A stretch of 5,638 bases of DNA, from contig JAOUEB010000108.1 of the NCBI GenBank assembly GCA_029858925.1, positions 1-5,638 on the forward strand, read 5' to 3'. The notes beneath the pieces are model-generated. The model saw only the letters and a program-made list of their open reading frames with translations. It searched no databases and was not told the origin of the DNA. The stretch comes from Nitrospira sp. Its GTDB lineage: Bacteria > Nitrospirota > Nitrospiria > Nitrospirales > Nitrospiraceae. Of this stretch, positions 5,566 to 5,638 are shown in pieces; position 1 is the stretch's first letter; each line of letters begins with the position of its first letter. The position numbers and the translations under genes are program-made.

Positions 5566-5638
5566 TTAGCCATTCAGACGCATGGTTTTGAAGAGCTGGA
5601 TCTTACCTAGATCGGAAACGGAAAGGCAAGGCAGGGAA
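5566..5638 (-). CDS. Possible C-terminal end of an upstream gene (partial)
   Basis: On the minus strand one frame is open from the window edge to a TAA at 5566-5568, giving a tail ending in KTMRLNG; the other two frames are closed by stops. The TAA overlaps the ribosome site (TAAGGGAT) of the methyltransferase, a layout typical of consecutive operon genes. With only 23 codons and no recognised motif, this could equally be leader sequence. Confidence 0.25.
   Translation of the reverse strand, partial: SLPCLSVSDLGKIQLFKTMRLNG

Overview
The window looks like part of a genome from Nitrospira or a close relative (phylum Nitrospirota). The basis is a long, multi-helix cytochrome bd-like oxidase of the kind known from nitrite-oxidising Nitrospira, set among DUF420 and PCP_red-domain genes with moderately GC-rich coding sequence. 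The genus is an inference from gene content and is not proven by any marker gene here. Every convincing gene lies on the minus strand, so transcription runs from right to left.

Layout in transcription order: a possible C-terminal scrap of an upstream gene (5566-5638); a class I SAM-dependent O-methyltransferase with a winged-helix dimerisation domain (4567-5556); a six-helix DUF420 membrane protein (3779-4492); a small soluble protein with a Cys-rich N-terminus and two tandem PCP_red-type repeats (3244-3735); an unrecognised protein with 7-8 membrane helices (2089-3141); a 623-residue cytochrome bd-like oxidase subunit (213-2084); and the first 64 codons of an exported protein, probably DUF3047 (1-193). 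The last three are packed tightly, with gaps of 4 and 19 bases. The gaps at 3142-3243, 3736-3778 and 4493-4566 each carry 7-base-period tandem repeats. No gene-free stretch exceeds 300 bases.

Reading of the system: the 623-residue protein keeps the CydA helix framework. H82, E173 and H252 match E. coli H19, E107 and H186, with the E173-H252 spacing identical. It appears to have lost the second b558 ligand (M393 to I494), the b595 ligand (E445 to S546) and the quinol loop, while gaining a cleavable-looking leader and several extra helices. The adjacent multi-helix protein is a candidate partner subunit. DUF420 proteins are linked to heme-copper oxidase maturation in other bacteria, so its presence suggests an assembly role. 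The methyltransferase and the PCP_red protein belong to families best known from bacteriochlorophyll and carotenoid metabolism; what they do here is unknown. The most interesting aspect is therefore a possible unorthodox terminal oxidase (or other heme-b membrane redox enzyme) with its own accessory set.
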